Positions 28,285-38,723 are shown, counted from the stretch's first letter. The stretch: DNA of 64,000 nucleotides from Fibrobacterota bacterium (GCA_023412475.1 JAEYNR010000017.1:1-64000), one strand, 5' to 3'. Program-made: numbers and translations. The notes: a model not told the origin generated them from the letters alone.

Positions 28285-30639
28285 ATGATAAAACCTATAA
28301 ACCGTTTATTCAGAATTAAATTTCTGATATTCTTATTTTTTTGTAGTGCCGGCTATTTTTCACAACTATGGGCAGATGGTTATCCAGGTGAGCACCTGGT
28401 CACCCAGCGCTGGCACTACCTCTTCTCATCCCGCTCAGCTTTGACTAACCCAAGCTTTATCAATGAAGAGAACTACTTATCACTTAAATATGCTTTCAAT
28501 TCTACTCTCACTGAATTTCAAATTCACGAGTTATCTGGAGTTTATCCTATCGGGCTTTATCAGGCCGCAGGAATCAATTTTACCACTCAAAATGTGAAAC
28601 CTTATGATCGTACCAATGATGATGGTGAGGTTGCTGCCGGTCCACAAATTGTTGATGGCAAAAACTATATCACTCTCACTTACGCTAATAATCTTTGGAA
28701 AGGTTTAACCGCGGGTGCAAATGCCACCGTTGGTATTATCTCCTTCGATGGTAATAACTCTTTTGGAATTGGCTTTGATTTTGGCCTCTCTTATAAACTG
28801 CTTGCGCATCCGGCTATTGGTACCCATGTGCTTGGTGCTGCATTTCAGAACATTATTTTTACCGGTGATGATCAGCCGCCCAGAGCTTTAAGAGCATCTC
28901 TGAACTCTACCTACTGGGAAAGAAAAATTGAATCTACTATCGATTTCTCACTTAAAGATTTTATTACCGATAAAAATCTATGGCACAAAGACACAACGCC
29001 TTCTATGGAATTTGAATTAAATGCCAAGCTTGGTGGATGGATCATGAGATTTGTAAATATTTACGGATTGATCAATATCACCGAAAATGGATTGGAAGGG
29101 CTCGGGTTCGCCGGCGGTCTCAATCTGCCTTCAATCTATAATGGCCGCGATGTCTCCTTTCTTTTTCAATACATGACAATTAAAGATGAAGACAGCAATA
29201 ATGAAGATGTTTCCAGCGTCACCCTTTACGGCCGTGTCGATATCGGAAAACATCGTGAGGAAATCTACGCCCGTAATATGGCCAGAAGATTCGATCTCAG
29301 ACCTAATGATCTTTATACAAAAGCTATAGAACTTTACAATCAGGGCCAATACTGGGATGCCAGAAGCCTCTTTACCGAACTCTTTGTAGAATATCCTGAT
29401 TTCCCCAAAAACGACTGGGTAAGTTTCTTTATTGGAAGCTGCCAGGAAAATATGGATATGGGTATCACCGCAGAAAAAGCCTATCTGAAAACAAAAGAAC
29501 AATATTCAAAAAGCTCTGCAGTCTCCTTTGCAGATCTGGGTCTGATGAGAGTCTATTATCGTGACAACAAATACGATGCAGTCGAGAACCAGTTTAATGA
29601 ACTTAATAAACTCGGCGTTCCAGATTCTATAAAATACCATGGCTATTACTACATGGGACAGGCTGAGCTCAAACAAAGCAACTTTTCCAAAGCCAAGCAG
29701 CTCTTCAACCTTATTCCCGAAACACACCCGGATTTCCCCTTTGCTCAGCACTCTGCTGCAGTTGCCGATGCCATGCAGGATAATATAGACGGGGCACTCT
29801 CGAGTCTTGAAAACGCTATTCAGTATAATCCCAAAACTAAGTCTCAAAAAGAAATCGTCGACCGCTCATTCGTTTTCCTGGGTTATATCTTCTTTGAACA
29901 GGTTGCTGCTCAGGAAGGATCTCTGGCAAAAGCGGTAACTGCATTGCGCAGTGTCGACAAGAGCGGCTCCTACTATCAGGATGCACTTTTAGGATTAGGA
30001 TGGACTGCTCTCAAAGCCCGCCAATGGGCAGATTGTGACAAAGCTGGAGCTGAATTAGTCTCTATTGCTTTCAATCCCGTTCTAAAGGCAGAAGGACTAC
30101 TTCTGCAAGCTTATGCCTCTGCCATGAACAAAAACTACGGTCCTGCAGTAAATTTCCTCAAATCTGCTTCTAAAGAACTGAATGGCTATAACCCGCCACC
30201 ACAATCAGAAGCTGAAATTATGAAAGCTGATTTCTTTAATTTATCTGAAGAGTATAACGTACTTGCAGAAAGATCCTATGAACTGGCCTCTGCCAGACAA
30301 TCTGCCATTGTAGCAAAATCTATGGACAGTCTGCACACTCTGCAGAAAGGGTTTCAGACAAAAATCAATAGCCATTATAAAAACATGCAGGATTTTACCC
30401 GTAACACATTCTTTGCCCGCAACATAGAAACGGTAAAAGAAGATGTGGAGTATGCGCTGGCTAAGTTTGATAGGGCCTCAAGCAGATCTTCAATTCAGGA
30501 AAAGAGCGCTGATATTGATGAAGAGCTTAAAAAGCTCCAAGAGGAACTTAACAAAGAACTTGGAAGTGAAGGAAGTCCCGACGAATCAGGGGAAGCGGGA
30601 GAATCGGAGGAATTTGAAGATATTCCGGAACTCGAATAA
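28285..30639 (+). CDS. Outer-membrane barrel protein fused to TPR repeats
   Basis: 784 residues. Signal peptide (about residues 1-31). Residues 32-340 alternate in a beta-barrel manner and resemble PorP/PorV-type proteins (LTNPSFINEENYLSLKYAF, LLAHPAIGTHVLGAAFQNII). From about residue 345 it turns helical with tetratricopeptide repeats (YTKAIELYNQGQYWDARSLF, YHGYYYMGQAELKQSNFSKA), ending in an acidic, Glu-rich tail. The fusion places a protein-docking arm on an outer-membrane barrel. With the two secreted beta-helix proteins upstream, a joint export or surface-attachment job is plausible. Confidence 0.7.
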   Translation: MIKPINRLFRIKFLIFLFFCSAGYFSQLWADGYPGEHLVTQRWHYLFSSRSALTNPSFINEENYLSLKYAFNSTLTEFQIHELSGVYPIGLYQAAGINFTTQNVKPYDRTNDDGEVAAGPQIVDGKNYITLTYANNLWKGLTAGANATVGIISFDGNNSFGIGFDFGLSYKLLAHPAIGTHVLGAAFQNIIFTGDDQPPRALRASLNSTYWERKIESTIDFSLKDFITDKNLWHKDTTPSMEFELNAKLGGWIMRFVNIYGLINITENGLEGLGFAGGLNLPSIYNGRDVSFLFQYMTIKDEDSNNEDVSSVTLYGRVDIGKHREEIYARNMARRFDLRPNDLYTKAIELYNQGQYWDARSLFTELFVEYPDFPKNDWVSFFIGSCQENMDMGITAEKAYLKTKEQYSKSSAVSFADLGLMRVYYRDNKYDAVENQFNELNKLGVPDSIKYHGYYYMGQAELKQSNFSKAKQLFNLIPETHPDFPFAQHSAAVADAMQDNIDGALSSLENAIQYNPKTKSQKEIVDRSFVFLGYIFFEQVAAQEGSLAKAVTALRSVDKSGSYYQDALLGLGWTALKARQWADCDKAGAELVSIAFNPVLKAEGLLLQAYASAMNKNYGPAVNFLKSASKELNGYNPPPQSEAEIMKADFFNLSEEYNVLAERSYELASARQSAIVAKSMDSLHTLQKGFQTKINSHYKNMQDFTRNTFFARNIETVKEDVEYALAKFDRASSRSSIQEKSADIDEELKKLQEELNKELGSEGSPDESGEAGESEEFEDIPELE

Positions 30640-30654
30640 CAGAGTAATTACTCT

Positions 30655-30692
30655 TTAATAAAAAAGCCTCTCAATTTGAGAGGCTTTTTTTG
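30655..30692 (+). terminator. Rho-independent terminator
   Basis: Perfect 9-bp stem AGCCTCTCA (30665-30673) / TGAGAGGCT (30677-30685), a 3-nt loop, A-run before and a run of seven T after. It ends the beta-helix/TPR operon 16 bp after its stop; the flanking A-run lets it act in both directions. Confidence 0.95.
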
Positions 30693-30783
30693 TGCTACCT
30701 AAACTCGCAACAGAACACAGAACGTTGCACGGTGCGCGCCCTTACAGGGCTGAAATTCCGGAGAATGTTTTATTTTTCATCCA

Positions 30784-30840
30784 CCCAGGCCTAGGGGCTA
30801 TTATAAGGCGTTCTTTCAGAGCTAATAAGAATTTTTAACC
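30784..30840. repeat. Dispersed repeat, copy 1
   Basis: GGGCTATTATAAGGCGTTCT followed by TTCAGAGCTAATAAGAATTT. The same text, with a few changes, is at 41941-41992. Both lie in non-coding DNA close to the 3' end of a minus-strand gene. Confidence 0.75.
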
Positions 30841-30851
30841 TCTGAACCTCT

Positions 30852-33533
30852 TCAATGCGCAATTCTCCAATTGCACCCTACCCCGGCATCTACTCTTAGG
30901 GGAACAACTAACGGGTAAGCAGTACTCATTTTCTCAATAACCCACAGTTTAACCCGTTCTGCGTCTGCTTGTGGAACTTCAAATACCAGTTCGTCATGAA
31001 CCTGTAATATCATTTTAGCATCTGTACAGACGTCCTGAATTTCCCTGTGAATATTAATCATGGCCATCTTGATAATATCTGCAGCAGTTCCCTGAACAGG
31101 TGTATTAATGGCTGTTCTCTCTGCTGCTTCACGGATATTGCGGTTTGCAGAGTTAATCTCAGGGATAAACCTTCTTCTTCCAAGTAAAGTTTCGCTGTAG
31201 CCAAGCATTCTGGCATTTTCGATTGAATTTTCCATGTACTTTTTTATGGCTGGAAACTGAAGAAAGTACTCTTCAATAAACATTTTTGCTTCAGCAAAGG
31301 AAATTCTCAATTGCCGGGAAAGATTTATTGGCCCCATCCCGTACATCAGGCCGAAATTAATAGTTTTAGCAGTTCTGCGCATCTCTGCTGTTACCAACTC
31401 CGGAAAAACCTTGTAAATAGCAGAAGCAGTGAGGGCATGAATATCTTTATCTTCATTAAAAGCCTCAATTAAAAATGGATCATTTGAGAGCTGAGCCAGA
31501 ATTCTAAGTTCGATTTGAGAATAATCGGCACTGATCAGAACTTTACCATCCGAAGCAATAAATGCCTCTCTGATTCTTTTGCCCATCTCGGTGCGGACCG
31601 GAATATTCTGTAAATTAGGATTAGTACTGGAAAGTCTTCCGGTTGCTGTTACTGCCTGATTAAAAGAAGTATGTACTCTTCCACTCTCAGGAAATATCTG
31701 CATCGGAAGCGCATCTATATATGTAGAAAGCAACTTCTGAATTTCTCTATATTCAAGAATCTTCTGCACTATCGGATAGTCTGGTGCCAGCTTCTCCAGC
31801 ACTTCCACACTTGTTGATTGGGCACCTCCTTTGGTTTTCTTCACACCAGGCAAAGCCAATTTACCAAACAACACCTCAGCAATCTGTTTGGGTGAATTGA
31901 GATTCAGTGTCTCACCAGCAAGTTCAAAGATCAAGTCAGAGAGCTTATTAAGTTCCATGCTGTATTCGGAGGAAAGTTCTTTAAGAAACTGGACATCGAT
32001 TTTTATCCCCTGCCATTCAAGGTCTCCCAGAACCGAAATCAGGGGCATTTCAATGGTTTCAAACAGAGTCTTGCAGTTGGTTTCCTGCAATTTAGCGTCA
32101 AATATTTCTCTGAGGGCAAGTATGGCCGAAGCAATGAGGCCAGAATATGTGCATGCGGAATCTATAGAAGCTTCTTTAAAAGAAATCCTTGACTTACCAC
32201 TCCCCAGAATTGAATCAAGTTTGCCAATCTCTTCACTTAGATACTCTGAAGCCAGGATGTCGATGTCATAATCACGTTTTCCTGAATCAACCAGATATGC
32301 TGCAATCATTACATCAAACCAAAAATCCTGCAAGGAGATTCCATGATTCTTGAGGAACGGAAAAAATTTTTTCAGATTGTAACCGCTCTTTTTAATTTTT
32401 GGTGATTGAAGAACCTCTTTTAATATTGATAAAACCTGAGATAGTTCAATATTAGCAGTATTGGTATGAGCAATGGGAATATACACAGTTTCTTTCTCAG
32501 GAACAGCAATAGAGAGCCCTATAAGCTCGTTGCCGCGCGTTTGGTCTGTGTTGCACCGGACATCCACAGCCATCTCTCCAGCAGTAGCTATGGAGTCGGC
32601 CAGAGCATTTAACTGTTCAGTGTCTATGATAAGCGAAACTGCGGGCTTGTCTTTTTGAACGCTGCTAAAAAGAGGATGCCGTATAAGAGATGTAAATTCC
32701 AGTTCTCTAAACAAAGAGATACACTGAGGCAGGTCAAAGGGTTTTCTTAAAAGCCCGTCAAGCGAGATCTCAAAATCCACATCTTCCTTCAGAGTTGCCA
32801 GTGTTTTACTTATACAGAGCAATTCACGGTTTTGCTCGATTTTCTGGATCAGTTTTTCATTTTTCAGAACCGATGGATTTTCCAGTACATCGTCTACACT
32901 TCCAGCCATCTCCAATATTTTAATCGCTGTTTTTGGTCCCACACCCGGCACTCCTGGGATATTGTCAGATGCATCACCGGTAAGAGCCAGGAAGTCTACT
33001 ACTTTTTCAGGACCAACTCCTATTTTCTCCTTCACATCTTCTGTGCCAAGCATCTTTAAAGTTCCGCTTCCATCGGGTGCAAGCATTTTAACACGTGGCC
33101 CGACAAGCTGCATGAGATCCTTGTCTCTGGTCACCAGAAAAACCTCAAAGGACTCCTGCAGAGCTTTTCTGGTAAGAATGGCTATCAGATCATCAGCTTC
33201 AAGACCATCTTTTTTGACAACAGTGATGTTCAACGCTTCTATAAGCTTGTTGACCAAAGGCATCTGTACTTTCAGATCATCCGGCATCTCTTCACGGTTT
33301 GCCTTGTACTGAGAATAGATTTCATGGCGGAATGTCGGTTTGCTGCTATCAAGTACAACAGCGATATACGGACAGCGATAGCTTTCGATTAAACGAACCA
33401 GATAATTTGTAAAGCCAAAAACTGCACTGGTAGGTTGGCCTTTTGAATTAATCAGGGGATTTTTAACAAAAGCATAATATGCCCGATAAACCAGGGCATA
33501 TCCGTCAACTAAAAAGAGTCTTTTATCAGTCAT
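30852..33533 (-). CDS. polA: DNA polymerase I
   Basis: 893 residues. The 5'-nuclease domain is intact (LVDGYALVYRAYYAF at the start; GLEADDLIA at 110-118; VTRDKDLMQLV; GDASDNIPGVPGVGPKTA at 186-202). The polymerase domain has motif A DYSQIELRILAQLS, motif B RRTAKTINFGLMYGMG and motif C LQVHDELVFEVP. The middle 3'-5' exonuclease domain looks dead: at the expected DxE the protein reads D324-V-R326, and Exo II reads GYNLKKF in place of N...D. So nick translation without proofreading is predicted. The gene converges on the upstream operon and uses ATG at 33533. Confidence 0.95.
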   Translation of the reverse strand: MTDKRLFLVDGYALVYRAYYAFVKNPLINSKGQPTSAVFGFTNYLVRLIESYRCPYIAVVLDSSKPTFRHEIYSQYKANREEMPDDLKVQMPLVNKLIEALNITVVKKDGLEADDLIAILTRKALQESFEVFLVTRDKDLMQLVGPRVKMLAPDGSGTLKMLGTEDVKEKIGVGPEKVVDFLALTGDASDNIPGVPGVGPKTAIKILEMAGSVDDVLENPSVLKNEKLIQKIEQNRELLCISKTLATLKEDVDFEISLDGLLRKPFDLPQCISLFRELEFTSLIRHPLFSSVQKDKPAVSLIIDTEQLNALADSIATAGEMAVDVRCNTDQTRGNELIGLSIAVPEKETVYIPIAHTNTANIELSQVLSILKEVLQSPKIKKSGYNLKKFFPFLKNHGISLQDFWFDVMIAAYLVDSGKRDYDIDILASEYLSEEIGKLDSILGSGKSRISFKEASIDSACTYSGLIASAILALREIFDAKLQETNCKTLFETIEMPLISVLGDLEWQGIKIDVQFLKELSSEYSMELNKLSDLIFELAGETLNLNSPKQIAEVLFGKLALPGVKKTKGGAQSTSVEVLEKLAPDYPIVQKILEYREIQKLLSTYIDALPMQIFPESGRVHTSFNQAVTATGRLSSTNPNLQNIPVRTEMGKRIREAFIASDGKVLISADYSQIELRILAQLSNDPFLIEAFNEDKDIHALTASAIYKVFPELVTAEMRRTAKTINFGLMYGMGPINLSRQLRISFAEAKMFIEEYFLQFPAIKKYMENSIENARMLGYSETLLGRRRFIPEINSANRNIREAAERTAINTPVQGTAADIIKMAMINIHREIQDVCTDAKMILQVHDELVFEVPQADAERVKLWVIEKMSTAYPLVVPLRVDAGVGCNWRIAH

Positions 33534-34178
33534 AAAGAGAATAGGACCAGAGTGGAAGTGAAAAAGATTATCCTGAAATGAAACATTTTATAATAGTATT
33601 TAATAAGAATTAATATTAAAAACAATATCTAAACTAAGAATCAACCCTGTTTTCTTCCAGTTATTTGCTTTTACTATCTGAGTGGTCTACCTATTCGGGA
33701 AAAAAATACCTTTAAACAGGGAATTCAAGCTCTCCCAGAAGTTCGTTTAAGGGTTAATATATGTTCTGGCAAAAATATTATTTTTCGGTTTTTCGTTATC
33801 GGATCGTATTCCTGTGATACATATATATATTAAGAAAGAATATCAAATCAGAAAGAATCAGATATAATATCAAAATAACACCTAATTAGAAGTAAATTCC
33901 ACGTCACAATATTAAATCTGAACAAATTCCAAAATCTAAAAACCTAAACAGAAATAGATGTTTCAAAAGATAAGCACGAAATTCAAAACAAAAGCAGGAT
34001 TTTTCGAAGATAGGCACGATATTGAAAACTGGGTTTAAAAATTAGATATTGGGAATAATGAGTTGAGAAGTTAATAAAGGAAGTAATATATAATAGATCG
34101 GTCTTGCTAAAAACATGACTCCTTTCTATATTAGAAAAGATTCATCAGGTCATCCTAATAATTTTTCGGGGTATTTAT
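33534..34178. other. Long AT-rich intergenic region
   Basis: About 640 bp between the divergently oriented polA and the ATPase/TPR gene. No ORF of note. It contains tracts such as AAGATAAGCACGAAATTCAA repeated as AAGATAGGCACGATATTGAA near 33970 and 34010, similar in style to the AAATTCGAAACAAGAGC tracts at 43590 and 63560. It must hold promoters for both genes; I could not pick convincing -35/-10 boxes. Confidence 0.5.
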
Positions 34179-37100
34179 ATGGGAAAAGAAATCTTTGTGG
34201 GTCGGTTATTACTTAAGCGTTTTTTTAGTGAACTGCTGGCTAAACTTCTGGATGATGGCAAAGAGAGCCGCAACTTTCTTCAATTTAAGAAGCAAAAGGA
34301 TCCAGACCTCAACTTTCCCCACATTCTTCTTTTCCATGGCGGCTATGGACTGGGTAAATCCACCGCTTTGGACCAATGTGTTCAAATAGCCAAAAACTTC
34401 TGTGATGAATCTAATAAATCCCTCAAAATCATAAAAATCGACTGGGAAGACTGGTACTATAAAAACTGGAGTTTGCCGTCCAACAATATCGAAGTCATGA
34501 AGGCTCTTCATGAGATCTTCTCTGGCAAAAATACCGGATTTTCCAGCTACTTCGCCAGATTCGAAGATCTTCACAACAAAGTCAGAAAGATCTCTTCCAA
34601 GGCAAATGAGCTTATCCGCAATGAGTGGAAAAGAGATTCGATGGATCTAGACTCTCTGGAGCTCTCTGAAGAAGAGCAGATTAAGATCTTTCTTCAGAAA
34701 AAAATCCCTAAACAGGATCTGGAAATACTGGATAAGGCAGAAAGCAAACTGGCCGAAATCCTTATAACCGGGCTCAGGGAAGCCAGTAATGAGACAGCGA
34801 TAATGCTAGTTATCGACAATTATGAATATCTTCAACAGGATATGGAAAAATGGTTCAGATCCGATTTCTTATACCGGCTTTGTGACCTTCGTCTGGTAGC
34901 CATCGTTTCGGGCAGTGGCCAGTTTTCAAGGGATTATCGGAATGTTTTCTCTGAAGAACAACTGCACGTGGTAAATTTTTCCGACATTACCCTCAGCAAG
35001 CTGGATATTTTACAGCTAGCAGTTAAAAACCATATCAGTGTCACCGAAGCAGAAGCCGAAAAAATCGAACGATTAACTGGTGGGATTCCTCTGGTGGTTC
35101 AGGACCTTTTCAGCTACGCTATAAAAGGAACAGAAATCGGTGAGCTTCTGGATGATATTGACGCAGCCGATTTCACAACAGATAAATTCACCGCAAATAT
35201 AGTTGCGCGTTTTCTGAAACATGGCTCAGATTCAATTGTCAGAGACCGGGTTTTTCACCTGACAATGACCAAACAATTCGACAGTGCACTTTTTGCCGCA
35301 CTATGGCAGGTAAAGCCATCAGAAGCCAATTCCATAATGAAAAGTCTTTCTGACCAGTTTTCCTTTATCAGCAACAACAGAGTCCATTCCCTGATCAGAA
35401 CCAGCCTGATAAGCTATCTTCACCAGGAACTTCAAAATGGCTCCGGCTCCCCGCTAACTTCATTTTTTAACCAGTATTCATCACTCTGTGCAGCTCATTT
35501 TACCGATCAGCAAAATCAGCTTCAAAAATCGATCCTCTCATCCGAAATACTTTACGCTGAGAGAAGCTACTGCGATACACTCATTGGTTACTACTGCAGT
35601 CTCATGTGGTCTGATCCACAAACGGTCTTCAATGCTTTACCAGGCACATTTCTGGAACTTATTCACTTCAATGTTAATTTTGCCACTCAGCTTCTCTGGC
35701 ATATAAGCGAATTCAGAGATGTTCTGTCGCAACAGTACACCGATTTTCTGGATATTCTTTACAGCGGAATCGTTTTGGCTGACCAGTCACGGGTAAGCAG
35801 CAAAGCCCCGGTTCAACCAGAAGAAAATGCAGTTATATATTTTCTGGAAAGCAATATTGAAACAATGAATGATTTCCAGCGTTCGCTTTTATTCCATAAA
35901 AAAGGTGAACTCCTTATTCGTAATAATGATTTTCTCGGTGCAAAAAAATTCCTTGATAACTCATTTTCTCTTATGGATTCCACTTCTCCACGTGAAATTC
36001 TCTATGAAGACTACATTCAGATTGCAGATGAATTCTCAAAAAATAACGAGCACCAACTTGCCATAGAATCGCTAAATAATGCAGTTACAATCTGCTCAGA
36101 GAATTACCTGCCCTGGTTTGATCTGGGACTTTCCTGCTTTAAAATAGAAGACTATCACAATGCTATATCTGCTCTTTGCCGTTCAACTACAATAAACCCC
36201 GATCTTCAGGAAATTTGGTATTATCTGGGACTTTGTTATGGAGCAACCAGCGATCATGAACAGGCCGTGACCTCTTTTGTAAAAGCAATAGAAAAGGGTC
36301 CGGAAAATAGCGATATATGCTACAATATGGCTCTATCACTTGAAAAAATCGGCAACAATTCGGAAGCAGTTAAGACATTTCAGAAAGTAGTCGCACTGGA
36401 TCAGGATAATGTTGACTCGTGGTATAGAATCGGGCTTCTCACTTCGATAATGGAACACTCCGACCAGGCAATCACCGCATTTCAAAACGCAATTTCCATA
36501 AAACCTGATTTAATCGAAGCACATTGTGCTTTAGGAAACGAATTTAAAAAAACCGGTAAATATAAAAATGCAGCGGAATCTTTTGAAAATGCCGCTGGTC
36601 TAGATGAAAATGATTCAGATCTATGGAATCAGGTTGCTTCCTCCTGGTTTTCTGCCGAACAGAATCAGAAAGCAATCGATACAGCAAGAAAATCCATTGC
36701 ATTAAAGGAGGATTCCGCTAAACCCTGGGTGATTATCGGGCATGCCTTCACTGCACTGGGAAATTTTGCAGAAGCGAATTCTGCTTATACAAAGGCATCA
36801 GAGATTGCTCCTGATGATGCTTCAGCCTGGGTGAATCTGGGTAATAATTTTTACGCCCAGAGCATGTATGAGGAAGCGATAAATTCATTTAAAAAAGCTG
36901 TATCTATAAATCCTTCACAAGAAGGAACCTGGTTTAATCTGGGTCTGGCCTACAGGGTCAGGGAACAATACGATGAAGCTCTGGAAGCTTTTGAAAATGC
37001 AATAAAGCAGGAGCCTGAAAACCCGGAATGCTGGTTTCAGAAGGGACGCATTCACATGACCCTTAACCAGTTTGAGCAAGCCGCAGCATCGTTTAGTAAA

Positions 37101-38387
37101 ACAGTCGAGTTTTCTCCCTCCTCTCATGATGCCTGGTATAAAAGAGGTTTGGCTTTTGCCAAATGTTCCAACCACCCCCAGGCTATCGAATCATTTACAA
37201 AGGCCGCTGAGCTATGGAGTACCGACCCTGACATATGGTTTAATATGGGCCTCTCCTACTCTGCTATAAACAACCACTTTGATGCAGTAAAATCTTTTCA
37301 GCAAGCATCCAGTCTCGCTCCATCAAGACAGGAAACCTGGTTCAATCTGGGCCACAGCTATCAATTGTCAGGTCAGTTTCAGGAGGCAATCAACGCCTAT
37401 TCCAAATCACTTGAGTTACTCCCTGATCACCACTTGTCTTGTTATAATCAGGGTGTGTGTCTGTACTATCTGGCCAATTACCCGCAAGCTCAGGTTGCAC
37501 TGGCAACAGCCGTTAATCTTCAACCCGATCACAGCGATACTCTTCTTTTTCTGGCACTGACCTGCCATGCTCTGGGAAATTATGAAGAGGCTGTTAATTG
37601 TTATCTTAGGGTAACAGAACTCAACCCCGATTCGCCTGATGCCTGGTTTAATATGGCACTGGCCTATCATGGGGCCAATGATTATGACAAAGCGATAGAA
37701 ATCTATTCTGAAACAGTAAAAAGATGGCCGGAAAACAGTACCGCCTGGTACAATCTGGGACTGGTGTACCATGCCAGAAATGAATTGGACAGTGCAATAA
37801 GAGCATATTGTCAGGCCACCAGTATAACTGAAGACCGACCTGAAATCTGGTACAGCCTCGCTGCTGCTTTCCATTCTCAGGAACATTACGGAGAAGCTAT
37901 CCAGGCCTACAGAAAAGTAACTAAACTTTCGCCGGAAAATATTGATGCACATATGAATTTGGGGCTGGCTTATCTGGTCTGGGGTGATCACGCTGATGCC
38001 ATCAACTCTTTTAATAAAGTCACCAAACTCAAACCAGATCATCTCCAGGCATTCGAAAATCTCTGCGTATCCTATTTTAGCGCAAAACAATACGAGCAAG
38101 CAATTGAGGCTGGACAAAGAGCACTGGAGATCGACTCAAATGAATTGTGGGTCATGGGTTATATAATTGTTGCCAGTGTGTTAACCGGCAGAGTCGCAAA
38201 AGCAAATGATTTTTCCGATAAACTTATTGCAACCGACAATCCATCTGAAGAGATCAATAGAACTCTTTATTTTCTCAATCAGGAAATTGAAAAAAATCCG
38301 GCTCTTTTGGGAGCTCAGGAAATTGTCAAAAAACTGGAAGATGCACAGCAGGGTGATTTTACGGTTTCAATACCGGAAGGAGCTTAG
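34179..38387 (+). CDS. STAND-like P-loop ATPase with very long TPR array
   Basis: 1402 residues. The N-terminal ATPase begins FVGR (a common STAND/AAA_16 opening), has Walker A GGYGLGKST at residues 54-62 and Walker B MLVIDNYEYL at about 209-218, then a sensor-like LRLVAIVSGSG and a winged-helix-like part. From about residue 570 to the end runs a regular array of some 22-24 tetratricopeptide repeats with W/YxxLG and P-D-x motifs (NPSQEGTWFNLGLAYRVREQ). No signal peptide. STAND ATPases with repeat arms are signalling or defence switches; no effector domain is visible here. Start ATG 34179 follows a weak GGGGTATT site. It is alone in its transcription unit. Confidence 0.8.
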   Translation: MGKEIFVGRLLLKRFFSELLAKLLDDGKESRNFLQFKKQKDPDLNFPHILLFHGGYGLGKSTALDQCVQIAKNFCDESNKSLKIIKIDWEDWYYKNWSLPSNNIEVMKALHEIFSGKNTGFSSYFARFEDLHNKVRKISSKANELIRNEWKRDSMDLDSLELSEEEQIKIFLQKKIPKQDLEILDKAESKLAEILITGLREASNETAIMLVIDNYEYLQQDMEKWFRSDFLYRLCDLRLVAIVSGSGQFSRDYRNVFSEEQLHVVNFSDITLSKLDILQLAVKNHISVTEAEAEKIERLTGGIPLVVQDLFSYAIKGTEIGELLDDIDAADFTTDKFTANIVARFLKHGSDSIVRDRVFHLTMTKQFDSALFAALWQVKPSEANSIMKSLSDQFSFISNNRVHSLIRTSLISYLHQELQNGSGSPLTSFFNQYSSLCAAHFTDQQNQLQKSILSSEILYAERSYCDTLIGYYCSLMWSDPQTVFNALPGTFLELIHFNVNFATQLLWHISEFRDVLSQQYTDFLDILYSGIVLADQSRVSSKAPVQPEENAVIYFLESNIETMNDFQRSLLFHKKGELLIRNNDFLGAKKFLDNSFSLMDSTSPREILYEDYIQIADEFSKNNEHQLAIESLNNAVTICSENYLPWFDLGLSCFKIEDYHNAISALCRSTTINPDLQEIWYYLGLCYGATSDHEQAVTSFVKAIEKGPENSDICYNMALSLEKIGNNSEAVKTFQKVVALDQDNVDSWYRIGLLTSIMEHSDQAITAFQNAISIKPDLIEAHCALGNEFKKTGKYKNAAESFENAAGLDENDSDLWNQVASSWFSAEQNQKAIDTARKSIALKEDSAKPWVIIGHAFTALGNFAEANSAYTKASEIAPDDASAWVNLGNNFYAQSMYEEAINSFKKAVSINPSQEGTWFNLGLAYRVREQYDEALEAFENAIKQEPENPECWFQKGRIHMTLNQFEQAAASFSKTVEFSPSSHDAWYKRGLAFAKCSNHPQAIESFTKAAELWSTDPDIWFNMGLSYSAINNHFDAVKSFQQASSLAPSRQETWFNLGHSYQLSGQFQEAINAYSKSLELLPDHHLSCYNQGVCLYYLANYPQAQVALATAVNLQPDHSDTLLFLALTCHALGNYEEAVNCYLRVTELNPDSPDAWFNMALAYHGANDYDKAIEIYSETVKRWPENSTAWYNLGLVYHARNELDSAIRAYCQATSITEDRPEIWYSLAAAFHSQEHYGEAIQAYRKVTKLSPENIDAHMNLGLAYLVWGDHADAINSFNKVTKLKPDHLQAFENLCVSYFSAKQYEQAIEAGQRALEIDSNELWVMGYIIVASVLTGRVAKANDFSDKLIATDNPSEEINRTLYFLNQEIEKNPALLGAQEIVKKLEDAQQGDFTVSIPEGA

Positions 38388-38450
38388 ATACAAATTCGAT
38401 ATCCGATATTCAATATCCGATATCCGATATTCAATATTCAAATTCGTTAT
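38388..38450. repeat. Short AT-rich direct repeats
   Basis: ATTCGATATCCGATATTCAA and variants (ATATCCGATATTC) recur at least three times. Similar ATATCCG/ATATCGATATCG text is at 46835-46900 and 47215-47245, always just after a stop codon. Confidence 0.6.
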
Positions 38451-38486
38451 TCATTATTTAAAATCTAAAATACTTTTGGGGTAGTT

Positions 38487-38723
38487 ATGCCAATTTTTGA
38501 ATACCGTTGTCCTAAATGTGAAATCGTCTTTGAAGAACTGGTGAAAGGAAATCGCGAAGTTTCCATCGCCTGCCCTCAATGCGGATTTAAAGATACTGAA
38601 AAGTTGATGTCAGCTATTGGGGCCATATCAATGGGAAAAAGCAGTTGCGGTTCTCCTTGTCAGTCACAATGTTCCAGTACCCAGTCTTGTTGCTCTGGAG
38701 GATCTTGTCCTCATACGATTTAG
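38487..38723 (+). CDS. FmdB-type zinc-ribbon protein
   Basis: 78 residues. Opens MPIFEYRCPKCEIVFEELVKG, the standard FmdB start, with two CPxC knuckles (C9/C12 and C29/C32) making one zinc ribbon. A Cys-rich tail follows (CGSPCQSQCSSTQSCCSGGSC), a frequent ending in this family, perhaps binding a second metal. Role unclear in general; the family is regulatory by annotation only. It is preceded by GGGG and lies 100 bp after the ATPase/TPR gene across a repeat tract. Confidence 0.85.
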   Translation: MPIFEYRCPKCEIVFEELVKGNREVSIACPQCGFKDTEKLMSAIGAISMGKSSCGSPCQSQCSSTQSCCSGGSCPHTI

